From positions 1 to 43,699 of IMG/VR virus record IMGVR_UViG_3300036791_000224: 43,699 nucleotides of DNA; one strand, given 5' to 3'. Made by a program: the position numbers and the translations under genes. Under the pieces are notes generated by a model that saw nothing but the letters and a program-made list of their open reading frames with translations, had not been told where the DNA came from and searched no databases. This DNA is from a virus. This document shows positions 6,996-14,506 of the stretch, piece after piece (position 1 is the stretch's first letter; each line of letters opens with the position of its first letter).

Positions 6996-7456
6996 GTCCC
7001 CTCCTCGACGGGCGTTGTCGCTCGCTCACTCTCGTCGATCATCTCGCGCAGCGCGTCGGCGCTGATCTCGACGCCGTTGAGCGCGAGCGAGAGCAGGTCG
7101 CGCAGCGTCTCGACTCGCTGCTCGGAGCGGGCGACGCGCCTGACCTCGGCGTTGTACGACGCGACCGGGCTCGGGACGATGAAGGGGTCTTCGTCGGCGG
7201 CGCCGTGGCTCATGCGGTGCACCGCCCCGGTCGACTTCCAGATCGCGTAGCTCTGGATCGCGTACGCCTCTGTCTCGCCCTCGCTCGGCTGCCCGAGATC
7301 GACGCGCAGCCAGGGCGAGCTGAGCGGCGAGGCCATCCGGGCGCCGAGCCCGAGCTGCTCGCCGGGGAAGTAGGCGCCGATCAGGTCGAGATGCGGGGCG
7401 ACCGCGAGCAGCACGTCGAGCCCGCGCCTCGCGAGTGAGGGGTCGAAGCCGCTCAC
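6992..7456 (-). CDS. Hypothetical protein, 154 aa
   Basis: GTG at 7456 overlaps the upstream stop (GTGA). The protein has a mixed alpha/beta character, a Trp-containing central part and a helical C-terminus (LRDLLSLALNGVEI). I do not recognise a family. No signal peptide or membrane helix is convincing. It is coupled at both ends inside the leftward operon. Confidence 0.72.
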   Translation of the reverse strand: MSGFDPSLARRGLDVLLAVAPHLDLIGAYFPGEQLGLGARMASPLSSPWLRVDLGQPSEGETEAYAIQSYAIWKSTGAVHRMSHGAADEDPFIVPSPVASYNAEVRRVARSEQRVETLRDLLSLALNGVEISADALREMIDESERATTPVEEGT

Positions 7457-7761
7457 GACGGTTCCTCGATCTCGCGCCAGCCGATCAGATCGCAGGCGAG
7501 CCAGACGCGATGCCCGGTCCCGCCGTCGTGCTCGGCCGGGACGTCAACGCGCACGACGTCGCCGACCGAGAGGCTGCGCTCGATCTGCCCGTTCGGGCGG
7601 TCGTCTTCGTTCATGAGCCCCCAGATGACGTTCGCCGCGCTCTCGGGCGTGCCGCTGCGCACGACGATCTCGTCGAGCGCAGACGGGCGCAGCTCGTCGC
7701 CGTCGACGAAGCCTTCGAGCATCGCTTCGGGCCGCTGGTTGAAGTACGCGAGCGCGATCAC
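7453..7761 (-). CDS. Hypothetical protein, 102 aa
   Basis: GTG at 7761 overlaps the stop of the large DGQQR gene. The C-terminal half, with LSVGDVVRVD and HRVWLACDLIGWREI, resembles phage proteins of unknown function that pair a small beta-barrel with an aromatic tail. The N-terminus is helical with strands (ALAYFNQRPE). No catalytic residues identified. Confidence 0.7.
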   Translation of the reverse strand: MIALAYFNQRPEAMLEGFVDGDELRPSALDEIVVRSGTPESAANVIWGLMNEDDRPNGQIERSLSVGDVVRVDVPAEHDGGTGHRVWLACDLIGWREIEEPS

Positions 7762-9215
7762 GACGCGCGCCTGCGTGCTCGACGGCGATGCTCGCTGATC
7801 ACGACGTCGGCGACCGCTTGCGCGGCTGAGCGCCCGCCGTGCGTCGAGTCGCGAGCACGGCCGATGATCAGGCCGGGGCCAAGCTCGACGAGCGTCTCGA
7901 CGAGCAGGTCGCGATCGGCGTCGGGCTGCTGCTGGTAGACGAGCGCCATCCCTCGGATCAGGATCGAGTCCTGGCCGTGGTCGCGCCCGAGCGTCGAGCG
8001 CTTGAGCGTGTCGAGCACGGGATCGAGGACGCTCGTGCCGTCGGGCATCTTGCGCGCGTACGACGACGTCACGGCTGAGATCGCAGAGATGTTGCGCTCG
8101 CGCCTCTCGTTCGGGGCACCGATCGCGAGCACGTAGCCGTGGCGCTCGACGATCGCTTGCGTCTCGCGCGCCGCTGCGTCACCCGAGGCGACCGTGGCGC
8201 GGAACGTGTACCAGGGGTGCACGCTCTTGCGGTTCGCGTTCTTGTGCAGGAAGTAGCGGGCTTCGCTCTCGGCGTCGAGCCCGACGTAGATCGAGCAGTA
8301 GATCGACGACTTGCCGACGAGACGCACGATCTGCGAGCGCTGCTGCCCGTCAAGGATCGCGAAGCTCGACGGCGAGCGCTGCGCGACGTCGATCGTGCCG
8401 ACGAGCGAGCTGTCGAAGCGCGCGGCTTCCTTGCGCACGAAGGGCCAGTCGACGGGGCGCTGGTAGCTCTCGTCGACGAGCAGCGCGTCGAGCGGGAGCA
8501 GCTCGACACGGAAGGGCCAGTCGCTCTCGCTGTCCTTCGGCAGCCGCACCGAGACGGTGTCGGCGGGCAGGCCGCGCGCCTCCCGGACGAGCGTGAACCA
8601 CTCCCCGACCGCGTTCGGTGCGTCTTCGAGCCGGGCGATCAGCGTCTCCCAGATCGCGGCGTACTCGGGCTCAACCCAGCCGCCGTTGAGCATCCGATGC
8701 GCGTTCTGCACGAGCAGGTCGGGTGTCTTGAGTCGTCTGCCGTTCACTTCCATGTCGCGCAGCAGCAGCGCCCCGACACGGCCGACGTCGCCGCTGAGGC
8801 CGGGCGTCCCGAGCCCGTTCATGCGGTTGAAGACGGCAGCGAAGCGTTTGCGCAGAGCGGTCGCTTGCGCCTGACGCTTGCGCTGACGCTCGCGCTGTAT
8901 CGCGACGTTCGCCTCGCGCTTGCGCTTCTCGGCCTCGGGCGTCGGCGGGCGCTGAGCGGTGCCCTTGAGCGCGAGCGCTTCGCGCAGCTCCTCCTCGGCC
9001 CCGCGCACGACGCCGGGGCTCGGGCTCATGCTGATCTGGAACGGTCGTCCCCGGTACTCGACGAGCCGATCGCCCTTCGTGTCGCGGACGCGGTAGTGGT
9101 TCGAGCCGGTCTGCTCGAAGCGGTAACCCTGCTTGAGCTTGCGCTGCAGCTCGCGCAGCGGCTTCGGTAGACGCTCCTGCACCTTGGGCGGTGTCGGCGC
9201 TTCGGTCGTGGTCAC
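7758..9215 (-). CDS. HicA-like domain fused to YQRP-DGQQR ParB-superfamily protein B, 485 aa
   Basis: GTG at 9215 has a strong ribosome site (CAGGAGGGACAA); a longer reading from 9272 lacks one. Residues about 20-65 (KLKQGYRFEQTGSNHYRV) resemble the HicA/YcfA dsRBD-like fold, with the Gly-Ser-x-His at about 37-40 matching the HicA catalytic histidine. A Lys/Arg-rich helical linker (90-125) follows. The C-terminal half has YQRP at 251-254 and DGQQR at 289-293, and then PWYTFRA, all shared with the paralog at 5032-5865. No HNH or nuclease motif follows. Likely a nucleic-acid-binding NTPase-fold protein; mechanism unknown. The combination of HicA-like and DGQQR domains is unusual. Confidence 0.72.
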   Translation of the reverse strand: MTTTEAPTPPKVQERLPKPLRELQRKLKQGYRFEQTGSNHYRVRDTKGDRLVEYRGRPFQISMSPSPGVVRGAEEELREALALKGTAQRPPTPEAEKRKREANVAIQRERQRKRQAQATALRKRFAAVFNRMNGLGTPGLSGDVGRVGALLLRDMEVNGRRLKTPDLLVQNAHRMLNGGWVEPEYAAIWETLIARLEDAPNAVGEWFTLVREARGLPADTVSVRLPKDSESDWPFRVELLPLDALLVDESYQRPVDWPFVRKEAARFDSSLVGTIDVAQRSPSSFAILDGQQRSQIVRLVGKSSIYCSIYVGLDAESEARYFLHKNANRKSVHPWYTFRATVASGDAAARETQAIVERHGYVLAIGAPNERRERNISAISAVTSSYARKMPDGTSVLDPVLDTLKRSTLGRDHGQDSILIRGMALVYQQQPDADRDLLVETLVELGPGLIIGRARDSTHGGRSAAQAVADVVISEHRRRARRRAS

Positions 9216-9393
9216 TTGTCCCTCCTGGGGCGTTGACGGCTTGAGCGGGTCGCTCGGCTCCATCGGCCGCATGGGGGGAAGAGATCATCCGACGAGTCGA
9301 GATCGCCGCGCTGGTGTGAGCCGAGAGCGTAGCGCGAGCGGCGGCCGGTAGCACGCTTGCGGCTCTCGTGCGTGTCGCTCAGCGCTCGCATCG
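9216..9393. other. Intergenic or weakly coding 178-bp segment
   Basis: A minus-strand frame of 59 codons (9391 to 9212) overlaps the next start by GTGA but has no ribosome site and an Arg/Ser-rich, unconvincing product. I think this is mostly a spacer that may hold an internal promoter for the downstream genes. No clear -10/-35 pair was identified. Confidence 0.4.
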
Positions 9394-9879
9394 TCAGTAG
9401 CCCGCCATGCGCCAGAGCCGCTCCTCGTGCCGGGCCTGCGCCTGCTTGGCCTTGACGAAGCGCATCGACGCGCCGTTGCGACGGTCGACCTTGCGCTGCT
9501 CGGCGAGCGCGACGAGCAGCTTCCGCCCCGTCGCGAGCCGGACCTGCGCCTGCCGCTTCTCCGCGATCGAGCGCAGCGTCGTCTCGGTCAGCCCCGAGCG
9601 CCTGACCGCCGCGTCCCACGTCCCGCAGCGATCGACCAGCTCGCGGGCGAAGCGCGAGAAGCTCTCGACCTCGGCGAGCCCATGCGGCCCGCCCTGCACC
9701 TTGAGCACGTGCCAGTGGTGGCAGAGCTTGCAGTGCCCGAGCGGCCTCCCCTGCCTCGGCCCCGAGCGGTAGAACGACCAGTGGCGAGCGTCGAGCGGGA
9801 GCCAGGTCGGGTTCGGGTGCGCCGGGCCTCGGCAGAGCCGCGACTCAGCGACGATCGGGGCGACGACGTCGACGCTCAC
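9394..9879 (-). CDS. Zinc-finger/HTH putative DNA-binding protein, 161 aa
   Basis: GTG at 9879 is the only usual start in this frame. The first third carries CRGPAHP and HCKLCHHWH, a plausible Cys/His zinc site. Residues about 70-120 read like a helix-turn-helix (GTWDAAVRRSGLTETTLRSI), and the C-terminus is a basic helix (MRFVKAKQAQARHEERL). Together these suggest a DNA-binding factor of the replication operon. It overlaps the previous gene by about 35 bases, longer than usual here, so the start is less certain. Confidence 0.65.
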   Translation of the reverse strand: MSVDVVAPIVAESRLCRGPAHPNPTWLPLDARHWSFYRSGPRQGRPLGHCKLCHHWHVLKVQGGPHGLAEVESFSRFARELVDRCGTWDAAVRRSGLTETTLRSIAEKRQAQVRLATGRKLLVALAEQRKVDRRNGASMRFVKAKQAQARHEERLWRMAGY

Positions 9880-10048
9880 CGGCCCGCACCCGACAGGCGA
9901 GGAAGACGGCGTGCGAGTAGTCGCGAGCGATGAGCACGTCGACCGACCAGCCGTAGCGGCGCGAGCGCTTCGCCTGCCCGAGCCGCTGCGAGAAGTCTCG
10001 ATCGCCGCCCTTGAGCTGCACCCGCTCGATGCGCGACTCGACGATCAT
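9845..10048 (-). CDS. Hypothetical protein, 67 aa
   Basis: ATG at 10048. Third positions are strongly GC and the amino acid mix (QLKGGDRDF, YGWSVDVLIARDYSHAVFLA) is typical of a folded alpha/beta protein. The competing frame 9876-10070 shares the operon-style GTGA overlaps but has an Arg/Ala/Leu composition typical of a shadow. The Arg-rich tail overlaps the next gene. No ribosome site is obvious. Function unknown. Confidence 0.6.
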   Translation of the reverse strand: MIVESRIERVQLKGGDRDFSQRLGQAKRSRRYGWSVDVLIARDYSHAVFLACRVRAGERRRRRPDRR

Positions 10049-10066
10049 CGGCGACGTCTTCGAGGG

Positions 10067-11356
10067 TCACTGATCGAGCCCTTCGAGCAGCGGATTCGGC
10101 TTCGACTGTTCGGAGCGGTCAGCGGGGGCCGTACGACTGTTCCCAGCCCTCTCCCCCCTTACAGGGGGGGAGAGGGGAACAGTGACGTCCTCGGCCCGAG
10201 TAGGATCGAGTGTTCTGGACTGTTCGGAGCCCCCTGGAACAGTCAGCAGAGGGTTACTCGACTCGTCACCCAGAGCAGTCGAGAACAGTCCGTGTAGGTG
10301 CTCCTGGCGCGTCGAGTAGCACTTCGCCTTGGCACTTCGACCGTCGGGGCCGACGGCGTACGCGATCAGCCCGCGCGTCGCCATCGCTTCGAGGATCGTC
10401 TTGACCCGGACGTGGGTCGCCTTGATCTGCTTCGCCCACTCGCGCGTTGTCGCCCAGCCGAACTCGGTCTCGCCGATCAGCGTCTCGACGCCCTCGTCGG
10501 TCTCGGTGGATCGGGGATCGAGATGGAACCCGGTCGCCTTGTCGTACAGCATCCCGATCGAGTCGCCGATCGGGAGGTCGCCGTCGCGGTCCTTGAGGTA
10601 GCGCAGCCGCGCGTAGCCGTGCCCCATCCGCTCGACGGCGAGCACCGTCTCGACGCCCCACGTCAGCGCGCCCGACCCGGCGACGTCGTGCAGCGAGAGC
10701 TTCCGCGCCCCGTCGCGTGCCCCGGCGACGTCCTTGCGCGGGTGCGCCGGGAGGATCAGCGCGAACCCGAAGACCGTCCGCAGCGCGTCGAGGATGCGCA
10801 TGAGGTCGATCACGGGCCGGGCGGCGTTCGGCTCGTCGGCGCGGTGCGCCTTGTAGTAGGGGTCGAGCAGGACGGCGATCGGGGCGTGCTCGGCGCAGGC
10901 GGTCGCGAGCGCGCGGACGTGGTCGGCGTCCTGGTCGAGCGCGAGCCCGTCGGGGACGCTGACGTGCAGGCAGCCGTCGTCTTCGGCGAGCTGACTCTCG
11001 CGGAGCCCGCGCTTGATCGAGCGGATGCCCTGCTCCAAGTCGACGACCATCACCGGCCCCCGCCCGGCGCCCCGGTAGCCGAGCATCTCGTCGCCGTGCA
11101 GGATCGTGGCGAGCATCTGCAGCGCGAACGAGGTCTTGCCGTGCCCGGTGTCGCCGACGACGATCGTGCGGGCACCCTGGAAGACGAACGGCCCGAGCAG
11201 CACGCTTGAGGCGTCGGGCTCGGGCAGCGACATAACCTCGGGCGCGGAGCGTACGAGCAGGCGGTACTCGCCCTCGCTCGGCTCGCCCCGGAGGACTCTG
11301 AGCATCTCGTCGGCCGAGAGCCCTTCGCGTCCGTTCTGGGCTGCGTCGTCACTCAT
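10067..11356 (-). CDS. RepA-like AAA+/RecA-fold ATPase (putative replicative helicase), 429 aa
   Basis: Start at ATG 11356, overlapping the upstream gene by eight bases. Walker A is GDTGHGKT (68-75), Walker B VMVVDLEQG (Asp106), and later LILPAHPRKD resembles the sensor/motif H3 region of RepA/AAA_25 helicases. A winged-helix-like region (TREWAKQIKATHVRVKTILE) sits near 320-360. The last 70 residues are low-complexity (SEQS repeats), matching the DNA repeat cluster listed separately. No polymerase or primase is encoded, so this ATPase is the main replication candidate, recruiting host machinery. A DNA-transposition or recombination ATPase is a less likely alternative. Confidence 0.82.
   Translation of the reverse strand: MSDDAAQNGREGLSADEMLRVLRGEPSEGEYRLLVRSAPEVMSLPEPDASSVLLGPFVFQGARTIVVGDTGHGKTSFALQMLATILHGDEMLGYRGAGRGPVMVVDLEQGIRSIKRGLRESQLAEDDGCLHVSVPDGLALDQDADHVRALATACAEHAPIAVLLDPYYKAHRADEPNAARPVIDLMRILDALRTVFGFALILPAHPRKDVAGARDGARKLSLHDVAGSGALTWGVETVLAVERMGHGYARLRYLKDRDGDLPIGDSIGMLYDKATGFHLDPRSTETDEGVETLIGETEFGWATTREWAKQIKATHVRVKTILEAMATRGLIAYAVGPDGRSAKAKCYSTRQEHLHGLFSTALGDESSNPLLTVPGGSEQSRTLDPTRAEDVTVPLSPPVRGERAGNSRTAPADRSEQSKPNPLLEGLDQ
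10104..10290. repeat. Iteron-like GACTGTTC/GAACAGTC cluster (candidate replication origin)
   Basis: Five exact copies of GACTGTTC or its complement lie at 10104, 10135, 10218, 10237 and 10283, plus near-copies at 10177 (GAACAGTG), 10209 (AGTGTTCT) and 10273 (GAGCAGTC). Two copies extend to the 13-mer GACTGTTCGGAGC (10104-10116 and 10218-10230). All lie in the 3' coding end of the ATPase gene, as lambda origin iterons lie inside gene O. They encode the SEQS-containing low-complexity tail, which suggests that DNA function shaped the protein. Confidence 0.6.
10147..10176. repeat. Perfect 12-bp hairpin CCCTCTCCCCCC/GGGGGGAGAGGG
   Basis: Left arm 10147-10158 and right arm 10165-10176 are perfect complements with a six-base loop, inside the iteron-like cluster and within the ATPase reading frame. 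Similar CCCTCTCC...GGAGAGGG elements occur as short dispersed palindromes in many bacterial genomes, so it may be an inserted REP-like element or part of the origin. Confidence 0.6.
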
Positions 11357-11600
11357 CGACCGCCTCTGAGACGGCACGGTCGGCGCGCTCGCCGAGCAGA
11401 TCGAGGCAGCGCTGATAGCTCGCCTGCGCGGCCTCGCGCCCGGACCGCTCAGCGCGGAGAGCCTCGGTCAGTTCGAGCACGTCGCGGGCGACGAGCCGGG
11501 AGCGGCGGGCGCTTTCGTGCATCCCGGCGTCGTCGAGCCCGTCGGTGAACGCGATCAGCTCGGTCGCGCGCCGCTCGATCGTGGCGAGGTCCTCGATCAC
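11349..11600 (-). CDS. Hypothetical helical protein, 83 aa
   Basis: GTG at 11600 starts one base after the stop of the RDF-like gene; the longer Arg/Pro-rich upstream reading lies inside that gene and is rejected. The product is almost entirely helical with heptad-like Leu and Ala (VARDVLELTEALRAER), likely a small coiled coil. It precedes the ATPase gene and overlaps it by eight bases. Perhaps a loader or accessory factor, but that is a guess from position. Confidence 0.68.
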   Translation of the reverse strand: MIEDLATIERRATELIAFTDGLDDAGMHESARRSRLVARDVLELTEALRAERSGREAAQASYQRCLDLLGERADRAVSEAVDE

Positions 11601-11601
11601 G

Positions 11602-12831
11602 TCAGTACCCGGGCGGGAACTCGCCGTAGGGGACGGGGCCGGGGTCACCCTCGGAAGTGCTCGCCGGGCTCTCTGGCTGCTCGCCTCCCGCGCTGCCAGC
11701 GCTCGCGCGTCCCTCAAGCTCGACGAGCCGGTCGATGAGCTGCATCGCTTCCGGTCGCGTCAGGCTGTCCCGCAACGGGCCGAAGTGGAGAGCGCCGCTC
11801 TCGTCGCGGGCGCCCTCGATCACCGAGACCATGATCTCGACGTCGAGCCTGCGCATCTGCGCGACCGCCGCCCAGAGATGCTCGGTCGTCAGATGCGCGG
11901 GTCGCAGCGTCCCGATCAGCACGTTGAGCTTGCGCTTCTGCGCGTCGGTGATCGCCTTCGTCTGCTCGTCGGCGGGCGCTGCGGTAGCCTGCTCGGGCTC
12001 CGAAGGGGGAACCGGGGCGGGCTCGACGTCGAGATCGAGATCGTCAGGCCCGAACGCCGCCGCTGACCGGCCCGGGCTCCTCTGGGGGGAAGCCGGTACA
12101 GCGACGGCGCTCAAAGCCTGCTCGACGGTCGCCTCTCGCCTCGGGGCGTGCGTCGCACCCGAGGGCAGCTCCCGTACCGAGCCGTCGGCGGTGGGAGCGG
12201 CCAGAGCGAGGTAGCTGACCGCGAGGTCAAGGACGGGGACGACGTAGCGCACCGTCTGGCCGTCCTTGACGCCTCGACGCTGATCGAGACGCAGCTTCGC
12301 CGGGACGAACGTCTGCGCGCCCGCCTGCGCCTGGATGAGCGCCATCATCGTCGGCAGCTCGTGCCCCGCGATCGCGCCCCTCGTGATCAGCCGCCAGCCG
12401 AGCAGCGTGTCGAGCGCGGGCAAGCAGACGACGAGCCTTGTGTAGAGATCGCACTTGTCTTCCCCCTCGGCGTTGCAGATGCACGGCTGGCCGCTCAGCT
12501 CGTCCTCGACGCCGTCGCAGAGCCGCGTCCGCTTCGTCGCACCCTCCCACAACTCGTACGACTGCCGGACCGAGTAGCTCGGCATCACGAGCACGTCCAG
12601 CTCGTCGCGCTCGCTGTAGCACTGCCACTCCTCACCGACGGGGCTCGTCCACTTCGACACCGCGCCGCCGAAGATCGACGCCGCCTGCTCGACGAGCTGC
12701 CTGCGCGGGCTCGTGATCCGCCACGCTTCGAGCTTGCGCCCGACCCCCCGCTCGGGCTTCTCACCCCCGGCCCTGATCGCGCCGACGAGCGTCAAGCGGC
12801 GCTGCAAGTTGATCAGCGGCTCGGGGCTCAT
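11602..12831 (-). CDS. Gp3-like recombination directionality factor candidate, 409 aa
   Basis: ATG at 12831 in an ATGA overlap. The opening INLQRRLTLVGAIRAG, the block AWRITSPRRQLVEQAASIFGG, the SYELWEG segment, a Cys motif (LCDG, then PCIC and KCDLYTRL) and the later PAKLRLDQRRG follow the pattern of the Gp3-like RDF family of actinobacteria, named after phiC31 gp3. Gp3 binds its large serine integrase and switches it from integration to excision. The C-terminal third is a low-complexity linker plus a helical tail. A serine integrase is present at 16913, which fits. The family is broad, and many members have no tested RDF activity. Confidence 0.75.
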   Translation of the reverse strand: MSPEPLINLQRRLTLVGAIRAGGEKPERGVGRKLEAWRITSPRRQLVEQAASIFGGAVSKWTSPVGEEWQCYSERDELDVLVMPSYSVRQSYELWEGATKRTRLCDGVEDELSGQPCICNAEGEDKCDLYTRLVVCLPALDTLLGWRLITRGAIAGHELPTMMALIQAQAGAQTFVPAKLRLDQRRGVKDGQTVRYVVPVLDLAVSYLALAAPTADGSVRELPSGATHAPRREATVEQALSAVAVPASPQRSPGRSAAAFGPDDLDLDVEPAPVPPSEPEQATAAPADEQTKAITDAQKRKLNVLIGTLRPAHLTTEHLWAAVAQMRRLDVEIMVSVIEGARDESGALHFGPLRDSLTRPEAMQLIDRLVELEGRASAGSAGGEQPESPASTSEGDPGPVPYGEFPPGY

Positions 12832-13163
12832 AGCTCGATGCGCGGACGCCTCGGCCCCTCGTTCGCGTACGCCGCTTCGAGCTGGTCGATCGCCTTGCGC
12901 AGCGTCCCGACGATCGTGGCGACCTGGGCGTCAGTGTAGGCGTAGTGACCTCGGTCGGCGGTCTTCACGAGCCTCTCGATGGAGGCGAGTGCCATGTTGG
13001 CGCGTCGACCGGCGACGCGCTTGAACGCCTCGGCTCGCGCGTAGTCGCGCATCGGGTCGGGCTGACGGAGAGGGGTCGGCGGTGCGAGCGGCTGCTCGGT
13101 CGACGGCTCTGCGGGCGGTGCTTCCGTAGCCGCAGGCTGCATCTCTACGGACGTCTCAGACAT
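12828..13163 (-). CDS. Hypothetical protein, Pro-rich N-terminus, 111 aa
   Basis: ATG at 13163 has an AAAGGAG ribosome site. Residues 1-45 are Pro/Ala/Glu-rich and probably disordered. The remainder is helical and basic (FKRVAGRRANMALASIERL, then TLRKAIDQLEAAY). It overlaps the RDF-like gene by ATGA and sits between two recombination-related genes. No family recognised. Confidence 0.75.
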   Translation of the reverse strand: MSETSVEMQPAATEAPPAEPSTEQPLAPPTPLRQPDPMRDYARAEAFKRVAGRRANMALASIERLVKTADRGHYAYTDAQVATIVGTLRKAIDQLEAAYANEGPRRPRIEL

Positions 13164-13668
13164 GGGAACTCCTTTGGTCGCTGGTGTGCTTGAGGTACTT
13201 CGCGAGCAGCTCGTCGGCACTGACTAGCTCGGTCGTCGGCACGTAGAGGCGGTCGCCAGTGCCGAAGTTGCGGGTCGTACCGTGTTCGAGCATCTCGCGG
13301 GTCGCGTAGCCGAGCGGCTGGCAGAGATGCCGTTCCAGGTCGACATCGACCAGGAAGTAGAGAGGCGCCTTCGGCCTCCCGAAGATCGAGAGGCCGAGCT
13401 GGCGCGCACGGCCTGACGCCTTGACGTCGACGCCGGGGAAGTCTTCGCTCCCCTGACCCCAGATGTCGGGCGACAGGTTCATCGGCTGCCCACTCAGGAG
13501 CCCGTAGACCCACTCGCCGCAGAGCCCGACGATGTTCGGGTCGCCCCGCCAGTAGCGCGTATTCGAGGCGACTGCGGTCTTCGTCTCGCGGACCGATGCG
13601 AGCGCGGCCAGCTCATCCCACTCCCCGTTGGGAATCTCGTACCAGGGATAGGCGGGCGGCGCTCGCAA
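13156..13668 (-). CDS. Putative PD-(D/E)XK endonuclease-like protein, 170 aa
   Basis: The likely start is TTG at 13668, three bases after the previous stop, with a weak GAGGCGAG upstream. GLCGEWVYGLLSG supplies a conserved Glu helix, and DFPGVDVKAS then looks like the D-x-DxK core of PD-(D/E)XK nucleases, followed by a strand (PLYFLVDVDL). This arrangement matches restriction-enzyme-like folds that act on DNA. The gene lies among a Cas4-like exonuclease, a VRR-NUC protein and an RDF-like factor, consistent with recombination or defence. Assignment rests on motif pattern only. Confidence 0.6.
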   Translation of the reverse strand: MRAPPAYPWYEIPNGEWDELAALASVRETKTAVASNTRYWRGDPNIVGLCGEWVYGLLSGQPMNLSPDIWGQGSEDFPGVDVKASGRARQLGLSIFGRPKAPLYFLVDVDLERHLCQPLGYATREMLEHGTTRNFGTGDRLYVPTTELVSADELLAKYLKHTSDQRSSHV

Positions 13669-13671
13669 GGC

Positions 13672-14019
13672 TCAGCTCGCCTCGGGCCGGTGCAGGTAGA
13701 CGTCCGAGACGACGAGCGACTTCGTCTGCACGATCGCGTCGACGTCGCCCTCTGAGTCGCGGCGGTGGCGCATCTGCGCCCCGGCGACGTGCACGGTCAC
13801 GACCAGCTCGGCGGGCTTGCCTGCGGCGAGGTCGTTGTAGAACGCGGCTTCGAGCCCGTTCGTGCGGTCGAGATCGACCGAGCCCGAGAACGCGAGCTTG
13901 AGCACGGTCGGGTCGGCGTCGTCGATCACGATCCCGACCCGGGGGACGTCGAACATCTTGCCCTTGTCGGCGTCCTCGCCCTTGCTCGTCCCCTCTACGA
14001 GTGAGACTGCGTTGCTCAT
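13672..14019 (-). CDS. Hypothetical beta-rich protein, 115 aa
   Basis: ATG at 14019 with GAAGGGAG upstream. The chain alternates strands (VGIVIDD, TVLKLAFSGSVDLDR, AELVVTVHVAG, KSLVVSDVYL), the pattern of an OB- or Ig-like barrel. Similar unnamed beta proteins sit beside recombination genes in actinobacterial phages and plasmids. It could be a single-strand-binding or sliding factor, but no diagnostic motif supports that. Confidence 0.72.
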   Translation of the reverse strand: MSNAVSLVEGTSKGEDADKGKMFDVPRVGIVIDDADPTVLKLAFSGSVDLDRTNGLEAAFYNDLAAGKPAELVVTVHVAGAQMRHRRDSEGDVDAIVQTKSLVVSDVYLHRPEAS

Positions 14020-14291
14020 GCTGCTCCCTTCGGTTGTGGTGGCTTGCGCCACCTGTCGGCGTTTGGACAGCTCGCGAAGTGCGAGAGATAGAGATCGACC
14101 GCCCCGTAGACGCGGGCGAGATCGAGGTCGGCCTGCCGGAAGACGTGCGCGATCGGCGTCCCCTGCGCCGTGCGACCGACGATCGCGATGTTCCCGTCGC
14201 GGCTCGTCGTCGTGTCGAGCGGGATGCGCCGCCCCGTCTTCGACGTGACCGCGAACACGATCGGCGCCTTGCAGCTCGCGCAGGTGGTCAC
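14016..14291 (-). CDS. Zinc-ribbon-like protein, 91 aa
   Basis: GTG at 14291 sits in a GTGA overlap, and the longer Pro/Val-rich reading upstream is antisense-like and rejected. CASCKAPIVFA near the N-terminus, GRRIPLD in the middle and HFASCPNADRWR at the end match a recurrent actinophage family in which C-x2-C and H-x3-C ligands bind zinc. Function of that family is unknown. It overlaps the next gene by ATGA. Confidence 0.78.
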   Translation of the reverse strand: MTTCASCKAPIVFAVTSKTGRRIPLDTTTSRDGNIAIVGRTAQGTPIAHVFRQADLDLARVYGAVDLYLSHFASCPNADRWRKPPQPKGAA

Positions 14292-14506
14292 TCGGCCTCG
14301 TCTCGTGAGTGATGCGACGACAGATGCCACCAGGCGCACTCGGGGCAGCGGTACACCTTGACCGGGAACGGGCTCGCTGACGGCGTCGAGCACTGCGGGC
14401 GCTGCCAAGCCCGTTCGAGCGCGTCGAGCGCCCGCTCTCGCGTCGGGTAGGCGCGCTTGCGCGAGACAGGGCAGCGCAAGTCTTCGAGCCGAAGGACGAC
14501 CGCCAT
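14288..14506 (-). CDS. Small zinc-ribbon protein, 72 aa
   Basis: ATG at 14506 overlaps the exonuclease stop by one base (TGATG). A C-terminal CPEC with following HLSSHH provides a probable zinc site, and the N-terminus is basic (SRKRAYPTRERALDALERAW). It may assist the adjacent exonuclease or be an independent DNA-binding protein. No named family. Confidence 0.7.
   Translation of the reverse strand: MAVVLRLEDLRCPVSRKRAYPTRERALDALERAWQRPQCSTPSASPFPVKVYRCPECAWWHLSSHHSRDEAE

Noticed and set aside
9876-10070. 64-codon frame with GTGA overlaps at both ends
   Set aside because: Its overlaps look operon-like, but the composition (Arg/Ala/Leu) is that of a shadow. The frame at 9845-10048 has a typical protein composition and strong GC third positions.
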